Counted from the stretch's first letter, positions 1 through 9,203 are shown. The stretch: DNA of 64,000 bases from Gemmatimonadaceae bacterium (GCA_013697785.1 JACCWE010000042.1:1-64000), one strand, 5' to 3'. The notes: a model not told the origin generated them from the letters alone. Made by a program: numbers and translations.

Positions 1-788
1 CCCTCCTGCACATCGAGTCCATACTCATCCACCGGGACGCGCACGATCTGCGCACCCGTCGCGCGAAACGCCGCACGCACGGGTCGCCATCCGGGATTCT
101 CCACCCACGCCTGATCACCGGGATCGAGCAGGATGCGCGACATCAGCGACACACCGTGCAGCGCGCCGTTCACCACGACGATCTGGTCGGCTGAGCAGCG
201 CACCCCGCGAGCGGTCATCACGTACTGCGCGACGGCCTCGCGGAACGGCAAATAGCCCCGGAAATCGCCGAAGCCCAGCATGTCGCGCGGCTTCGTCCGC
301 CACATGCGCGCGACGAGTCTCGACCACAGCTGGATCGGAAAGTCATCGATCGCTGGAAGGCCGAGCGCAAACGGAGCCATCATGGTCGGGGGATGCGGCT
401 TCCTTAACTCATCGAGAACCGCGCGCATCCCCTTCGACAAACGCGGCGGTCGCTCGGGCGCGCGTAGTCCGCGCCCCTCTACTCGAATCGCCGATCTGCG
501 CTGCGCCGAGGTGTTGAGCGTCGTCGCGACTCGCGTTCCTGCACCGGACTTCGCCGTCGCATAACCCTCGCTCACGAGCCGCTCGAACGCCTGCAGCACC
601 GTGGTGCGCGAGACGCCGAGATCGTCGGCGAGCGCGCGCGTCGACGGGAGACGCGTTCCCGGCGCAAAAGCACCGTCGAGAATTGCGCTTCGAAAAGTGG
701 AATACAGCTGGCGATGCATCGCCTCTCCACCGCCGCGCTGCAACGCGAGATGGGGCGTCAGGGCATCTGCTACACGGGCACGGGTCAT
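1..788 (-). CDS. MocR/PdxR-family GntR-type regulator with aminotransferase-like domain (partial)
   Basis: The gene starts at an ATG (complement of 786-788) and runs off the left edge, so only about 262 residues are visible. Residues about 20-85 form a GntR-type winged helix, with the typical GTRLPSTRALADDLGVSRTT pattern. A linker follows, then the start of a fold-type I aminotransferase domain (GFGDFRGYLPFREAVAQY, then VVNGALHGVSLMSRILLDPG). MocR proteins usually bind PLP and control vitamin B6, amino-acid or related pathways. The cofactor lysine lies beyond the edge. Direct repeats just upstream suggest autoregulation. The divergent neighbour is a DUF2911 gene, so the main target cannot be read from context. 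Confidence 0.9.
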   Translation of the reverse strand, partial: MTRARVADALTPHLALQRGGGEAMHRQLYSTFRSAILDGAFAPGTRLPSTRALADDLGVSRTTVLQAFERLVSEGYATAKSGAGTRVATTLNTSAQRRSAIRVEGRGLRAPERPPRLSKGMRAVLDELRKPHPPTMMAPFALGLPAIDDFPIQLWSRLVARMWRTKPRDMLGFGDFRGYLPFREAVAQYVMTARGVRCSADQIVVVNGALHGVSLMSRILLDPGDQAWVENPGWRPVRAAFRATGAQIVRVPVDEYGLDVQE

Positions 789-799
789 GGCCAAGCCGG

Positions 800-832
800 A
801 GCTAATGGACTCATCAAGGTATCAGCTAATGG
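800..832. promoter_or_regulatory. Direct repeats, candidate MocR operator
   Basis: The nine bases AGCTAATGG occur at 800-808 and again at 824-832, 24 bases apart, just upstream of the MocR start codon at 788. MocR/PdxR proteins are known to bind direct repeats in their own promoter. The site lies between the divergent regulator and the DUF2911 gene and could control either. Assignment is by position and pattern only. Confidence 0.5.
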
Positions 833-927
833 CCCTACAGATAAAGCCATCCAAAGCCCAGTTTAGCGCATCGGCACGGCTTCCGCACCGGCCATTTCAC
901 AGTCGCGCCTCTTAACGAGAGTTACGC

Positions 928-2115
928 ATGCACACCACGATTGTTTCGCTGGCAGCGATTGCCGCGCTGCACCTCGCCGCCCCAATCGCCGACGACAAGA
1001 GCGCCTGGATTACCACACTCGGCCGTGACACGGTCGTGGTCGAGAGTGTCGTGCGAACGGCGACGCACGTTACCGGCGACATGGTCGTGCGAGTGCCGAC
1101 CACTATTCGACTTCACTACGATGTCGAGCTTCGCCCCGATGGCTCCATCGCCCGCTCGACGGTCGATACGGATCCCATGGGCGCGAAGAACATGGCGGCG
1201 AAGCACATCACTCTCATCTTCGACGCCGACTCGATGCGCGGCTCGATCGACTCGGCCGGCGCCAAGCGCAAGTTCGCGAAAGTGATTCCGAAAGGTGCAG
1301 TGCCGACGTTCATGACGGGCTTCGGTGCATCGTATGGGCTCTACAGCTCGATGGGACTCTACGAGCTGATCCTCTCGCGCACGCGCCCCCCGGCGAACGA
1401 CACGCTCACCGTCCCGAGCATCGACATCGCATCGGGCGCGATCGCGAAGCGCAAATTCCTCGCGCGCTCCGCGATGCAGATCGATGTCGACTACTTCGGC
1501 ATCATGTGGACGCACCTCACCGTCGATCCGGGCCTGCTCATCACTGCGGCCGATGCGCGCGCGACGACCGAGCAGACCGAAACACAGCGCGTCGGCGTCG
1601 TTGATGTCGCGGCGATCGCCAAGAGCTTTTCCTCGGCCGATCACGCGGGGAAGGGCGTCGGGCTCGCGTCGCCGAATCTGATAGAGAAGGCGACGATCGG
1701 CGGACAGACCATCGTCGTCGCCTACGGCAGCCCGCGCCGGCGCGGCCGCACCATTCTCGGCGCCGTCGTCCCGTATGATCACGTATGGCGCACGGGAGCA
1801 AACGAGGCCACGACCATCGTCTTCGACAAGGACATGACCGTCGGCGGCGCGGCCGTGCCGGCGGGGGCATACAGCCTCTGGACGATTCCGAAGGCGGATG
1901 GCTCGGTGCAGCTCGTGGTCAACAGGCAGCACGGACAGTGGGGCACCGAATACGATCCCGCCCAGGATCTCGTGCGCGTGGCGATGCAGTCGAGCACCGC
2001 GCCGGCGCCGCAGGAAGACTTCGCGATCAACATCATGGGCAGCGGAACGAGCGGCGCGCTCCGCATCAGCTGGGATGCCTTCGTGTGGACCGTGCCGATC
2101 GTCAGCGGGGCGTGA
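928..2115 (+). CDS. Secreted DUF2911-domain protein
   Basis: A 395-residue protein with an N-terminal signal peptide (hydrophobic to about residue 20, AAPIA before the likely cut). The C-terminal third, about residues 250-390, matches DUF2911: SPRRRGRTILGAVVPYDHVW, RTGANEATTIVFDKDM, then PAGAYSLWTIPK. The N-terminal 230 residues look like a beta-rich domain that I cannot name. DUF2911 proteins are common in Bacteroidota and Gemmatimonadota and have no established biochemical role. The gene is transcribed away from the MocR regulator and shares its promoter region. Confidence 0.85.
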   Translation: MHTTIVSLAAIAALHLAAPIADDKSAWITTLGRDTVVVESVVRTATHVTGDMVVRVPTTIRLHYDVELRPDGSIARSTVDTDPMGAKNMAAKHITLIFDADSMRGSIDSAGAKRKFAKVIPKGAVPTFMTGFGASYGLYSSMGLYELILSRTRPPANDTLTVPSIDIASGAIAKRKFLARSAMQIDVDYFGIMWTHLTVDPGLLITAADARATTEQTETQRVGVVDVAAIAKSFSSADHAGKGVGLASPNLIEKATIGGQTIVVAYGSPRRRGRTILGAVVPYDHVWRTGANEATTIVFDKDMTVGGAAVPAGAYSLWTIPKADGSVQLVVNRQHGQWGTEYDPAQDLVRVAMQSSTAPAPQEDFAINIMGSGTSGALRISWDAFVWTVPIVSGA

Positions 2116-2176
2116 AGTGGCTGCGTACCCTCGCTTCCGGCACCGCGTAGCGCAGGAGCCCCACGGACAGGAGTCG

Positions 2177-2944
2177 ATGACAAAGACGTTCGTACTCGGC
2201 AGAGCCATCTTCGCAGTCGCACTCGGCTCACTCGGGGTGCAGTGCCTCCTCCGCGGCAACGCCATTCCGACGCTCGAGCCTGTGACCAGCGCTGCGGCGC
2301 TGCCACTCATTGGCTGGATCACCGGCATCGTTCTCATCGCGGCGGCGATTGCGTCGCTTCTTCGTGCGAGCGCGAGCTACGGCGCGGCGGTAATCGCAGC
2401 GGTGGTGCTGCTCTGGGTTGCGCTGCTTCACCTTCCGGCTCTGATCGCCGCGCCGAAGAATGGCGGCGAATGGACCGGCGCCTCCGAGTCTCTCGCGATC
2501 GGCGGTGCCGCGCTCGTGCTCTTCGGCCTGACACGCATTCCCGACGCGCTCGCTGCTCGCTGCATTCTGGCCGGTCGCATATTCTTCGGAGTCTGCATGC
2601 TCGGCTTCGGCGCGCTCCACTTCATTTACATCGCGTACGTCGCCTTCGTGATCCCCGGGTGGATTCCAGCGCACGTCTTCTTCGGATACGCCACCGGCGT
2701 CGCGCACGTCGCGGCGGGACTCGGCATCCTCACCGGAGTGCTCGGGCGCATCGCAGCGCTCTGCACCGCTCTGATGTTCGGCAGCTGGGTGCTCATCGTG
2801 CACAGCCCGCGCGTGATCGCGAAGAGTCAGGATCCGAACGAGTGGACGAGCATGCTGATCGCGCTCGCCATGTGCGGCGCGACACTGCTCATCGCGGAGG
2901 CGTTCGCGCGACGTACACAGCGCGTGGAGGGGGCGAACGATTAG
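2177..2944 (+). CDS. Multi-pass membrane protein, DoxX-like
   Basis: 255 residues, almost wholly hydrophobic, with about seven to eight predicted membrane segments. I chose the ATG at 2177 because an ACAGGAG ribosome site sits seven bases upstream; longer in-frame starts would read back through the end of the DUF2911 gene. The arrangement with small loops and a charged C-terminus (RRTQRVEGAND) resembles DoxX/DoxD-like membrane proteins, but the family call is tentative. It lies 61 bases after the DUF2911 gene and may be cotranscribed. Substrate and function are unknown. Confidence 0.75.
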   Translation: MTKTFVLGRAIFAVALGSLGVQCLLRGNAIPTLEPVTSAAALPLIGWITGIVLIAAAIASLLRASASYGAAVIAAVVLLWVALLHLPALIAAPKNGGEWTGASESLAIGGAALVLFGLTRIPDALAARCILAGRIFFGVCMLGFGALHFIYIAYVAFVIPGWIPAHVFFGYATGVAHVAAGLGILTGVLGRIAALCTALMFGSWVLIVHSPRVIAKSQDPNEWTSMLIALAMCGATLLIAEAFARRTQRVEGAND

Positions 2945-2956
2945 CATATTCCGGGC

Positions 2957-2992
2957 GCTGGACCTTCGATTGCCCCGCGTGTAAGGTCCAGC
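2957..2992. repeat. Inverted repeat in short intergenic region
   Basis: GCTGGACC at 2957-2964 pairs perfectly with GGTCCAGC at 2985-2992 across a 20-base loop. No T-tract follows on either strand, so it is a weak terminator candidate at best. It could be an mRNA stem or an operator for the downstream DinB gene. Confidence 0.4.
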
Positions 2993-3010
2993 ACCTTCAA
3001 CCCCCGTACG

Positions 3011-3493
3011 ATGACCGACATCGCCATCCCCCTGCTCGCCGACATCAGGGCGTTCTTCTTCGAAGACTATCTCCCAAAGATCGTTCGCTGCCTCGACACG
3101 CTCGACGAGGAGAGCGTATGGTGGCGCGCCAATCCCGAGTCGAACAGCATCGGCAACCTGATGCTCCATCTCGACGGCAGCACGCGCATATGGGTGCTCG
3201 GCGTCGCTGGCGGCAGGCGCGTCGTGCGCGACCGCGATGCGGAGTTCGCCGAGCGCGGGCCGCTGGCGAAGTCGGCGCTCATGGCCAGGCTCCGGGCGAC
3301 GCTGGCGGAAGTCGATGAGGTGCTCGGGCTGCTCAACGATGCGGCAATGCTCGAGCGGCACCCCTCGACGAAAGGAGACGTGACCGTGCTGTGGGCCATT
3401 CTTCACGCCGTCGAGCACTTCTCGATGCACACCGGCCAGATCATCCTCATCACCAAGCTCCGAACGAGATCAGTGCTCCAGCTCTCGAGTTAG
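3011..3493 (+). CDS. DinB-fold protein, DUF1572-like
   Basis: 160 residues. WWRANPESNSIGNLMLHLDG and HAVEHFSMHTGQIILITKL are the two hallmark segments of the DinB/YfiT four-helix superfamily, and their histidines (in LMLHLDG and the HAVEHFSMH region) would bind a divalent metal. These proteins often act as thiol-dependent S-transferases or have no known substrate. The C-terminus (TRSVLQLSS) is shorter than in relatives I recall, so a late frameshift is possible. It is one of three DinB-superfamily genes in this window. Confidence 0.85.
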   Translation: MTDIAIPLLADIRAFFFEDYLPKIVRCLDTLDEESVWWRANPESNSIGNLMLHLDGSTRIWVLGVAGGRRVVRDRDAEFAERGPLAKSALMARLRATLAEVDEVLGLLNDAAMLERHPSTKGDVTVLWAILHAVEHFSMHTGQIILITKLRTRSVLQLSS

Positions 3494-3663
3494 GGCGCGG
3501 ACGCGAGCGGATCCATCGACGCGAACGCCGTGCGAAGCTGGGCGTCGGTAGAATCGGTGCGCCGTGGGAGACTCCAAGTGTCCGCAATTCGGCAATGCGT
3601 CGAATGCGCACCTCCACATTTGGCACTGGCGAAGTGCGGTGTCGTCGGGAATTTTAGGCCACC

Positions 3664-3753
3664 ATGAGAGTCTTACGAGCGAGTATGGTTGCCCTCACCG
3701 TCGCCGCGTGCTCCGTTCGCGACACCGGCGCCACGTCCGGAGCTGGCGAGTGA
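3664..3753 (+). CDS. Possible 29-residue lipoprotein or leader peptide upstream of phoD
   Basis: A 29-codon reading frame encodes MRVLRASMVALTVAACSVRD and a short tail. It has a basic start, a hydrophobic core and a lipobox-like VAAC. Its TGA stop overlaps a GTG codon (3750) that is in frame with the phosphatase gene, a layout typical of translational coupling. It could be a tiny lipoprotein, a leader peptide, or the stump of a lost lipoprotein. Ribosome-site support is weak. Confidence 0.35.
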   Translation: MRVLRASMVALTVAACSVRDTGATSGAGE

Positions 3754-3758
3754 AGCCG

Positions 3759-5828
3759 ATGAATCGGCGCGAGGCGCTCAAGCTCGCCGCGGCGATCGGC
3801 GCGTCGCTCGCATGGAAGCCATCGGCATCCGCGCTCGGCGCTGCCTCTCGTGCAGCGCGCATCGAGCGTCGCGATCTCTTTCCCGAAGGCGTTGCGTCCG
3901 GCGACCCGCACTCCGACAGCATTCTCCTCTGGACTCGTCGCCCACCGGTTGCCGGTGACACGGCCGCACAGCTCACCGTGCAGGTGGCCGAGGATCCGTC
4001 GTTCGAGCGATTGGTGGCAGAGGCGAGTGCGCTGCTGCGCGCCGAGACCGACTGGACGTGCAGAGTGCTCGCAGCGGGACTCGAGCCGCGCCGGCAGTAC
4101 TGGTATCGCTTCACCGATGAGCGCGGGAACACGAGTCGAGTCGGTCGCACGATCACTGCGCCCGCGAGCGGCGACGGCGCGCCGGTGAGCTTCACCTTCG
4201 TCTCCTGTCAGAACAATCAGCTCGGTGCGTGCAACGCGTATCGGCGCATGATCTGGGAGGACGAGAAGCGGCCGGCGAACGAGCAGCTGGGCTTCGTCAT
4301 GCACCTCGGCGATTTCGTCTACGACCTGATGTGGTATCCGGAGGATCGCCCCAGCGGCTACTACGATCGCCGCATCCGCGACATCGTCCGCTATCCCGAC
4401 GGCGAGAAACACGAGGACTTCCACGTGCCGACGACGGTCGACGGCTATCGCGTACTCTACCGCGCGTATCTCGCCGATCCCGATCTGCAGGATGCGCGCG
4501 CCCGCTGGCCATTCGTCTGCATGTGGGACAACCACGAATTCTCGTGGAAGGGATGGCAAAGCCAACAGAACTTCGGCGAGGGCACGGTGCCCGCGCAGAC
4601 GCGGAAAGTCGCGGCGGCGCAGGCGTGGTGGGAGTATCAGCCCGCGCGCGTCGCGAAGGCGGGCGGCGGCTCACTCAACGACTTCAGAGCTCCGAAGGTC
4701 GCGAACAAGCCGCTCACTAAAATCGATGCGAACGGACTCGGCGAAGACGCCGACAACCTGGCGGCGATTCACGCGCTCACGTTGTATCGCTCGCTGCGCT
4801 ACGGCGGCAACGTCGATCTCATTCTCACGGACAATCGATCGTATCGCTCGGAGCCCGTGAACGATCGCGCGGAGATGAAGGCGTTCAGGCCGAAGGGATT
4901 TCCGTACTTCGATCTCGATGAGGCGTTCGGCGCGCTGGACGCGGGGCGCACGTACAGGGGCGGCCATCCGCCGGCGACGATCGAGTTCGATGGCGCGCAG
5001 CTCCCGAATCCGAACGTGCATGCGGCGCCGGGCACGATGCTCGGCGCGCAGCAGAAAGCGTGGTTTCTCGCGCGACTCAGGAGCGCGACAGCTCCGTGGA
5101 AGCTCTGGGGAAATTCGGTCGCGTCGCTCGACTGGCGTACGGATCTGCAGAACGTACCAGCCGTGGACGGTCAGCGCTGGCCCTCGCCGGGCTACGGGCT
5201 GAGCACGGAGGAGGACTGGTCGGCGTATCGCGCCGAGCGCAACGAGATCTTCGACAGCGTGCGTGCGCATCGCGTGTCGGGTTTCGTATCGCTGTGCGGC
5301 GACAGACACGCGTTCACGGCGGGACGAGTGTCGACATCGCTGCCGCCGGAGCAGTTCGCGCCCCTCGGCGTGGAGTTCATCACAGGCTCGATATCCGCGC
5401 CGGGGCTCGTCGAATCGACGGAGCACCGAATTCCGAAGGACCATCCGCATCGCGCGCTCTACTTTCACGACACCCCCTCGGGCGCTCGCTCGACGATCAA
5501 CGCGGCCTTGAGGCACGGCGTGAAGACATGCCTCGTGCTGCAGGAGACGGGCGACGAAGGAAAGGCGCTCGCGGCCAGCAATCCCGACGTGGCGCCGCAT
5601 CTCACCTTCGCCGATCTCGGCGGCCACGGCTACGCGATAGTGCGCGCGGCTGCGGATGCGCTTGACGTCGAGTTCGTGTGCATCGCGCGACCGGTCGAGC
5701 GCGCGCAGGGCAGCGATGGTGGCCCGCTCGTGTACCGGATCTCGCACCACGTGCCACGATGGGCAGCGGGCGACGAGCCGACGCTCGAGCGAAGGGATCT
5801 GGAAGGGGTGCCACCGCTGCTCTCGTGA
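3759..5828 (+). CDS. phoD: PhoD-family alkaline phosphatase/phosphodiesterase
   Basis: 689 residues from the ATG at 3759; a GTG at 3750 is an alternative that would couple to the small upstream frame. The N-terminus has a Tat-like signal (NRREALK, a hydrophobic stretch, PSASA), as expected for a folded metalloenzyme exported to the periplasm. A PhoD N-terminal domain follows (FPEGVASGDPHSDSILLWTR). The metallophosphatase core shows FVSCQNN, MHLGDFVYD, WDNHEF and CGDRHAF, which carry the Fe/Ca ligands of PhoD. The family cleaves phosphate mono- and diesters, often under phosphate limitation. No clear Pho box is seen. The gene converges on the nucleotidyltransferase downstream. Confidence 0.93.
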   Translation: MNRREALKLAAAIGASLAWKPSASALGAASRAARIERRDLFPEGVASGDPHSDSILLWTRRPPVAGDTAAQLTVQVAEDPSFERLVAEASALLRAETDWTCRVLAAGLEPRRQYWYRFTDERGNTSRVGRTITAPASGDGAPVSFTFVSCQNNQLGACNAYRRMIWEDEKRPANEQLGFVMHLGDFVYDLMWYPEDRPSGYYDRRIRDIVRYPDGEKHEDFHVPTTVDGYRVLYRAYLADPDLQDARARWPFVCMWDNHEFSWKGWQSQQNFGEGTVPAQTRKVAAAQAWWEYQPARVAKAGGGSLNDFRAPKVANKPLTKIDANGLGEDADNLAAIHALTLYRSLRYGGNVDLILTDNRSYRSEPVNDRAEMKAFRPKGFPYFDLDEAFGALDAGRTYRGGHPPATIEFDGAQLPNPNVHAAPGTMLGAQQKAWFLARLRSATAPWKLWGNSVASLDWRTDLQNVPAVDGQRWPSPGYGLSTEEDWSAYRAERNEIFDSVRAHRVSGFVSLCGDRHAFTAGRVSTSLPPEQFAPLGVEFITGSISAPGLVESTEHRIPKDHPHRALYFHDTPSGARSTINAALRHGVKTCLVLQETGDEGKALAASNPDVAPHLTFADLGGHGYAIVRAAADALDVEFVCIARPVERAQGSDGGPLVYRISHHVPRWAAGDEPTLERRDLEGVPPLLS

Positions 5829-5846
5829 GGCGAAAAGCGGAATTAT

Positions 5847-5865
5847 CTTAGTACTGAGAGATCTC
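5847..5865. repeat. 19-base near-palindromic repeat, copy 1
   Basis: On the minus strand this reads GAGATCTCTCAGTACTAAG. It differs by only two bases from 56823-56841 (GAAATCTCTTAGTACTAAG). It covers the last codons and part of the stop of the nucleotidyltransferase gene, between convergent genes. I read it as a copy of an interspersed repeat; only two copies are in this window. Confidence 0.5.
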
Positions 5866-6663
5866 CGCCGCGCGCCCGGTCAGCCGCTCCGTCGCCTCGC
5901 GAAATCCCTCCGGCAACCCGACATCGAGAAACGTCCCGTGCAGAACGCGCCCGCGCAGCGCGCCGCGCGCGAGCATCATCTGCATCACGGGAATGTCGTC
6001 GAGCTCCTTCCCGGCCGCGAGCGATCGTTCGACCTCATCGATCACTCCGAATGCGGTCGGCAGGAACACGTACCGGCCGACGCCGGTCATCGCGGATCGC
6101 GCGTCTCCGAGCGAGAAGGTGCTGCCGTGCGCGCCCTTGGCCGGGATCGACTCGATGATGAAGTCATCGTCGCTGCGTACTCCCGGATAGATCGGCGTCG
6201 GCCCTCGCGTCGCCGCGATCTCGTGCGTGATCTCCGTGAGGCCGACCACGTTCGTGCGATCGTGCACGAAGGTCTCGATCACCTGCGCGACCGCGGGCGC
6301 CGGCGCATCGACGAAGAGATTGTCCGGCAGCGCAACGGCCACCGGCTCGTCACCCGCGAAGTCACGACCAACGCGCACCGCATCCGCGAGTCCGCGCGCC
6401 GCAGACTGCACCGCCGTCTCGATTCGCCCCGGCATCCCCGCGCAACCGGCAACGCGCTTCGTGAAATCGATGACCGACTGCTTATCCGGCGAGACGACGA
6501 CCAGCACGTGCTCGATCCCGCTGAGCGCACACTCGCGCAGCACGTGCGCGAGCACCGGCTCTCCTGCTATCAGCACCAGCTCCTTCGCGGTGCCACGCGA
6601 GATCGAGAGCATTCGCGTTCCCTTCCCGCCACACGGAATGATCGCCCTGCGGACCTCGGACAC
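5848..6663 (-). CDS. GalU-like sugar-1-phosphate nucleotidyltransferase
   Basis: 271 residues with a GTG start. The N-terminal motif IPCGGKGTRMLSISRGTAKEL is a variant of the GxGTR...PKE signature of NTP transferases such as GalU. A nucleotide-binding ALPDNLF and a GRYVF...T region follow. It would couple a sugar-1-phosphate to UTP or dTTP to make an activated sugar. GalU is usually nearer 290-300 residues, so this is a short member. It overlaps the upstream glycosidase gene by one base and probably belongs to the same operon as galK, whose product galactose-1-phosphate is a plausible substrate. The last residues (EISQY) are encoded by a repeated 19-base motif. Confidence 0.85.
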   Translation of the reverse strand: MSEVRRAIIPCGGKGTRMLSISRGTAKELVLIAGEPVLAHVLRECALSGIEHVLVVVSPDKQSVIDFTKRVAGCAGMPGRIETAVQSAARGLADAVRVGRDFAGDEPVAVALPDNLFVDAPAPAVAQVIETFVHDRTNVVGLTEITHEIAATRGPTPIYPGVRSDDDFIIESIPAKGAHGSTFSLGDARSAMTGVGRYVFLPTAFGVIDEVERSLAAGKELDDIPVMQMMLARGALRGRVLHGTFLDVGLPEGFREATERLTGRAAEISQY

Positions 6664-7865
6664 TAGGCAACGATTTCCAGCGGCCGCGCCGCGCGCGCGC
6701 CCGTCAGGAGATGCTGGTGGCTCGCGATCACGCGACGATACGCCTCACCTACCGGGCGAATCTGCCGCTGCAGATCATAGAGCCCGACCGGATGCAGATC
6801 GTTGCGCTCGTGTCGGAGCGCGTGCTGCCAGTCGATCTGATCGGTCAGCGAGTACCAGGTGAAGCCACGCACCGGAATACCGCCCGCGATGAGACTCATC
6901 ACGTCTCCCCACTGCTCCTCGAGCCAGTCGACTGCGTGGTCGCTCACGCGATTCGTCTCGCAGTGAAAGAGCGGAATACGATACCGATCGTAGTACGAGC
7001 GCGCGAGCGCGCGAAATCCGAGCCCGTTGCGATTGGTCGTCTGGCGCCCGTTGGCCGCGATGCGATGCTCGCACGTCGCGTAGTAGTCGAGCCCGAGCCA
7101 TCGCTGTCCAACCGCGCGCTTCTCGCGGAAAAAGCTCAGGTCGTTCGACGTGACGCCATTGTCGTTCAGAAACGCCGCCATCCCCGCATCGAGCTGATGT
7201 CCGAGCGTGAGATCGAGCGATAGATGCTTCATCCCGTTCCAGTGATCGGCCATACGTTGCGAAGCCTTTCCCATCGGCGCGAAGTGCTCGGCCGACTCCC
7301 CCTGCACGATGATCGCGTCTGGACGCACGGAGAGAATGGCCTCGACCGCGAGCTCGTTCGCCATGCAGAGGTTGCGCATCGCCTGCACGAATGCACGATC
7401 GCTCGCGAGACACTCGTTCCACCAGCCGCGCAGCGCCGAGAAGCTCGCGCAGATGAAGATCTCGTTCACGGGAGTGAAGTGGCGCACCCACGGATAGCGC
7501 ACCGCAAACTCGCGCGCGTAGCTCGCGAAGTGAATCGGGAAGGCGACATCCTGAAAGCCGCCGAGCCAATCGGGCACGCCGAAGTGGCAGAGATCCGCGA
7601 TGACGGTGATGCCGAGCTCGCGAAGACGCTCCATGGGGGCATCGGAGCTCGACCAGTCGAAGCGGTCGGGCGCGGGGTGCGTCAGGTAGTACGCAGGTCC
7701 GTAACGGAGCGCATTGACGCCCAGCGAGGACAGAAGCGCGAAATCCTCCTCCCATCGCGCATAGTGCCCGCACTTATCCATCTGATCGATACGGCGCCCC
7801 GTCGGCAGAGTGGGGTAGCTGTTTTCGATCCCGGTGGCAAAAAAGAATTCAGAATTCATCGGCAT
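6663..7865 (-). CDS. Glycoside hydrolase family 1-like protein
   Basis: 400 residues from the ATG at 7865; a second ATG lies two codons later. The protein has a TIM-barrel layout with a likely acid/base Glu135 in FTPVNEI and a nucleophile Glu303 in FHCETN, matching the two catalytic glutamates of clan GH-A/GH1 enzymes. No signal peptide is seen, so it is probably cytoplasmic. It is shorter than classical beta-glucosidases (about 450). It sits between galactokinase and the nucleotidyltransferase, which hints at release or remodelling of galactose-containing glycans. Substrate is not readable from sequence. Confidence 0.8.
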   Translation of the reverse strand: MPMNSEFFFATGIENSYPTLPTGRRIDQMDKCGHYARWEEDFALLSSLGVNALRYGPAYYLTHPAPDRFDWSSSDAPMERLRELGITVIADLCHFGVPDWLGGFQDVAFPIHFASYAREFAVRYPWVRHFTPVNEIFICASFSALRGWWNECLASDRAFVQAMRNLCMANELAVEAILSVRPDAIIVQGESAEHFAPMGKASQRMADHWNGMKHLSLDLTLGHQLDAGMAAFLNDNGVTSNDLSFFREKRAVGQRWLGLDYYATCEHRIAANGRQTTNRNGLGFRALARSYYDRYRIPLFHCETNRVSDHAVDWLEEQWGDVMSLIAGGIPVRGFTWYSLTDQIDWQHALRHERNDLHPVGLYDLQRQIRPVGEAYRRVIASHQHLLTGARAARPLEIVA

Positions 7866-7945
7866 TTGTGGAGTTGCCGTAAGACGAATGAGGGGCGTAG
7901 AGCATAACAGCCGTCTGCATTCGTACCCCTCGAACAACGGAGCGA

Positions 7946-9079
7946 TTACGACTCGACGCGCGCACCGGCGGCAGGACGAACCAGCCAGCTTCGGGCCGAA
8001 TGCGGAAAGAGAGCGCCGTAGGCCGCCATAACGGGCTCTGCCATGCTCTCGAGCGCCTCGATCTCGCCGGTCGCGATCGCGCAGCCGCCCCAGCCCGCCC
8101 CCGTGAGCCGTGCGCCGCGAATTCCCGCCTGTGCAGTCGCGAACTCGACGAACCAATCGAGCTCAGGCGCAGAGCACTCGTACAAATCCCGTAATGACTC
8201 GTGAGACGCTACTAACAGTTCTCCCGGAATCGTCCCCGTCGATTCCAGCCACGCGACCGCCTCCTTCACCCGTGCGTTCTCCATCACTACGTGCGTGGCG
8301 CGCCTCCGGAGCAACGGATCGAGATCGCTGTCCTCGATGTCGCCAATCGTCGCATGGGCGAGCTGCCCAAGCTCCGGCCGACGCTTTTGAAGCCCCAGAA
8401 GCGCCCGCGCGCACTCGTCGCGACGCTCGGCGAAGGCCGACGTGCGAAGTCCACGCTTGACGCCCGTGTCGAAGATCAAAACGTGCTCCTCGCAGCGCAC
8501 GTGCGCGGTTCGCATGGTGTCGCACCAGACGTGGAGCGCGGAGTGCTCCTGCGCGAGCGCGGATGCGAATTGATCCATGATTCCGCACGGCACGCCGACG
8601 AACAGGGTCTCGGCGCTCCACGCGACGTCGGCCGCGTCCTGCAGCGAGAGATCGAGGCCTAGTAGATCGCCAATGGCGAGAGCGGTGGCGACGGAGATCG
8701 CGGCGGAGGAGGAGAGCCCGGCGCCGGATGGTACGTCGCTCACGACGGCTATTTCCAGGGCAGGCATCTTGAGAATTCGCAGCGAAAGCTCGCGTACGAC
8801 GCCGGCGACGTAGTCCCACCACTTGCCGCTCTTGTCGGGCGTCGTTGCGTGGAAGGAGCCGATTTCGGCGAGCTTGTCGCTCGCGACTCGCGTGGTGGTG
8901 TCGCGGCTCCGCCGTACCGCGACGTACGTCCGGCGATCGATGCCGATCGGGAGCACTTCGCCGCCGTTATAGTCGGTGTGCTCGCCGATCAGATTCACGC
9001 GCGCGGGCGCGGACGCCACGCGATCGGGCGGCGCGCCGAAGGTTGATGCGAAAAAGAACTGCGCCGTCGACGAAGTCAT
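7946..9079 (-). CDS. galK: Galactokinase
   Basis: 377 residues of the GHMP kinase family. RVNLIGEHTDYNGG (about 28-40) is the galactokinase signature that contacts galactose. SGAGLSSSAA is the ATP-binding glycine-rich motif, and the C-terminal GGCAIA region is also present. It phosphorylates galactose to galactose-1-phosphate in the Leloir pathway. It is the first gene of a leftward run with the GH1-like enzyme and the nucleotidyltransferase, divergent from the glycosyltransferase-glf genes. No galT or galE is in the window, so the nucleotidyltransferase may make UDP-galactose directly; that step is inference. Confidence 0.95.
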   Translation of the reverse strand: MTSSTAQFFFASTFGAPPDRVASAPARVNLIGEHTDYNGGEVLPIGIDRRTYVAVRRSRDTTTRVASDKLAEIGSFHATTPDKSGKWWDYVAGVVRELSLRILKMPALEIAVVSDVPSGAGLSSSAAISVATALAIGDLLGLDLSLQDAADVAWSAETLFVGVPCGIMDQFASALAQEHSALHVWCDTMRTAHVRCEEHVLIFDTGVKRGLRTSAFAERRDECARALLGLQKRRPELGQLAHATIGDIEDSDLDPLLRRRATHVVMENARVKEAVAWLESTGTIPGELLVASHESLRDLYECSAPELDWFVEFATAQAGIRGARLTGAGWGGCAIATGEIEALESMAEPVMAAYGALFPHSARSWLVRPAAGARVES

Positions 9080-9203
9080 CCGTTTAGAAATGGCATGCGA
9101 CGTGCTTTCTCTACTGTAGTAGTGGATGAAGCCGCTACTGGGGTCGCGACCGCTACCCGTTCGAACTGCCGTCTACGTACACCGAGTGTCGGAGCCGTCC
9201 TGC

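Noticed and set aside
7224-7907. Long plus-strand open frame across the GH1-like and galK region
   Set aside because: It lies opposite well-conserved minus-strand genes and its product has no recognisable motifs; it is a GC-driven shadow.
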